From positions 1 through 6,926 of the forward strand of contig JAUWIQ010000107.1 of assembly GCA_030605285.1 (NCBI GenBank): a DNA stretch of 6,926 nucleotides, read 5' to 3'. Under the pieces are notes generated by a model. The model was given only the letters and a program-made list of their open reading frames with translations, was not told where the DNA came from and ran no database searches. Below, piece by piece: positions 6,737-6,926 of the stretch. This DNA is from Planctomycetota bacterium (lineage in GTDB: Bacteria; Planctomycetota; Planctomycetia; Pirellulales; UBA7805). The translations under genes were made by a program, and so were the position numbers. The first letter of the stretch is position 1, and each line of letters begins with the position of its first letter.

Positions 6737-6799
6737 TGCACGAACTTTTTGTAGGGACCCGATCGCTCCGATCGGGTCCTCTTCGCGGAGGGTGCTGAA
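6737..6799 (-). pseudogene. in-frame upstream remnant of the secretin gene
   Basis: Read in the secretin frame, the 21 codons before the ATG give FSTLREEDPIGAIGSLQKVR and then A, directly after a TAA at 6800-6802. The segment resembles the R-E-x-D-P-x-x-A-x-x-L-x-x-V/T-R pattern that I recall in the long N-terminal region of planctomycete secretins, so it looks coding by origin. No alternative start codon (ATG, GTG, TTG) lies in it. Further upstream this frame has two more stops within 30 bases (TAG, TAA), and neither other frame continues the pattern. Recall of homologues could not be checked. Confidence 0.45.
6755..6779. repeat. perfect 11-bp inverted repeat, 3-base loop
   Basis: GGACCCGATCG (6755-6765) and CGATCGGGTCC (6769-6779) are exact complements around CTC. 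On the minus strand the hairpin ends 18 bases before the secretin ATG. No T-tract follows on either strand, so it is not a classical terminator. In the secretin frame it encodes DPIGAIGS. It could be a binding site, a translation-controlling hairpin, or a coding coincidence. Confidence 0.75.
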
Positions 6800-6827
6800 T
6801 TACGCAGGGGCCTAGATCGTGAAGTGT

Positions 6828-6904
6828 TAATGTCAGGAACTCATACAAATAATCCTGCGACTGATGGTTACACTCTCGGCTCTGGCTCGTTTATAATGTC
6901 AGGA
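6828..6904. repeat. pair of 11-bp direct repeats TAATGTCAGGA
   Basis: TAATGTCAGGA occurs at 6828-6838 and again at 6894-6904, 66 bases apart start to start. Both copies lie in the probably intergenic end of the window. They could be binding sites for a regulator, or a duplication left by a rearrangement; nothing between them looks like a mobile element. Confidence 0.6.
6869..6897 (+). promoter_or_regulatory. candidate promoter for a divergent plus-strand gene
   Basis: A perfect TATAAT lies at 6892-6897. Seventeen bases upstream, TACACT (6869-6874) matches the -35 consensus at only three of six positions. Transcription would begin near 6904, leaving a very short leader to an ATG at 6921. An AGGAG at 6901-6905 is 15 bases from that ATG, longer than usual. 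Confidence 0.3.
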
Positions 6905-6920
6905 GTTTTTAAATCGCCGA

Positions 6921-6926
6921 ATGAAA
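6921..6926 (+). CDS. possible start of a divergent gene, two codons only
   Basis: ATGAAA at the very end of the window could be the start (Met-Lys) of a plus-strand gene, given the TATAAT box 24 bases upstream. The coding sequence lies beyond the window, so this is only a position to check. Confidence 0.2.

Noticed and set aside
6624..6848. 74-codon minus-strand frame (TTG start) overlapping the secretin 5' end, considered as its missing N-terminus by frameshift
   Set aside because: Its upstream part has no signal peptide and no resemblance to secretin N-termini, and its downstream part is an out-of-frame reading of secretin codons.

Overview
The window most likely comes from a planctomycete, probably of the Pirellulales type. 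Three things point there: the 3' end of a DUF1559 pilin-like gene (a family greatly expanded in Planctomycetes), a secretin whose central and C-terminal sequence reads like planctomycetal type II/III secretion proteins, and a FolC with matching motif variants. This assignment rests on recognised protein motifs; no search was run.

Layout. Plus strand: the C-terminal 87 residues of a DUF1559 protein (to 265), a 315-base gap without a convincing gene, then folC (581-2023), the bifunctional folate enzyme. A short hairpin follows the folC stop. Everything recognisable from there to about 6800 is on the minus strand. In transcription order these are a secretin-like gene (6736 to 4436), a small DUF423 membrane protein (4416 to 3985), and a membrane-anchored S41 C-terminal processing protease (3931 to 2636). 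The gaps are 19 and 53 bases, so they probably form one operon. After a further gap of about 350 bases lies an uncharacterised 66-residue protein (2286 to 2086), with its own ribosome binding site and a strongly folded leader; it converges on folC. The last roughly 125 bases look intergenic and may hold the promoter and first codons of a divergent plus-strand gene.

How the genes fit together. Secretin, DUF423 protein and CtpA-type protease are all envelope proteins, consistent with co-transcription but not proof of a joint function. FolC is ordinary one-carbon metabolism and looks unrelated to its neighbours.

The oddest points are these. The secretin appears to lack its N-terminal part: the coding pattern continues about 20 codons upstream of the first ATG, stops at an in-frame TAA (6800-6802), and carries no signal peptide or visible ribosome binding site. 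A perfect 11-bp inverted repeat sits 18 bases upstream of that ATG. The leader of the 66-residue gene contains a nested hairpin. The DUF423-ctpA gap holds an 11-codon mini-ORF whose stop overlaps the ctpA GTG start. I saw no rRNA, tRNA, CRISPR array, transposase or phage gene. I did not find a clear new multi-gene system.
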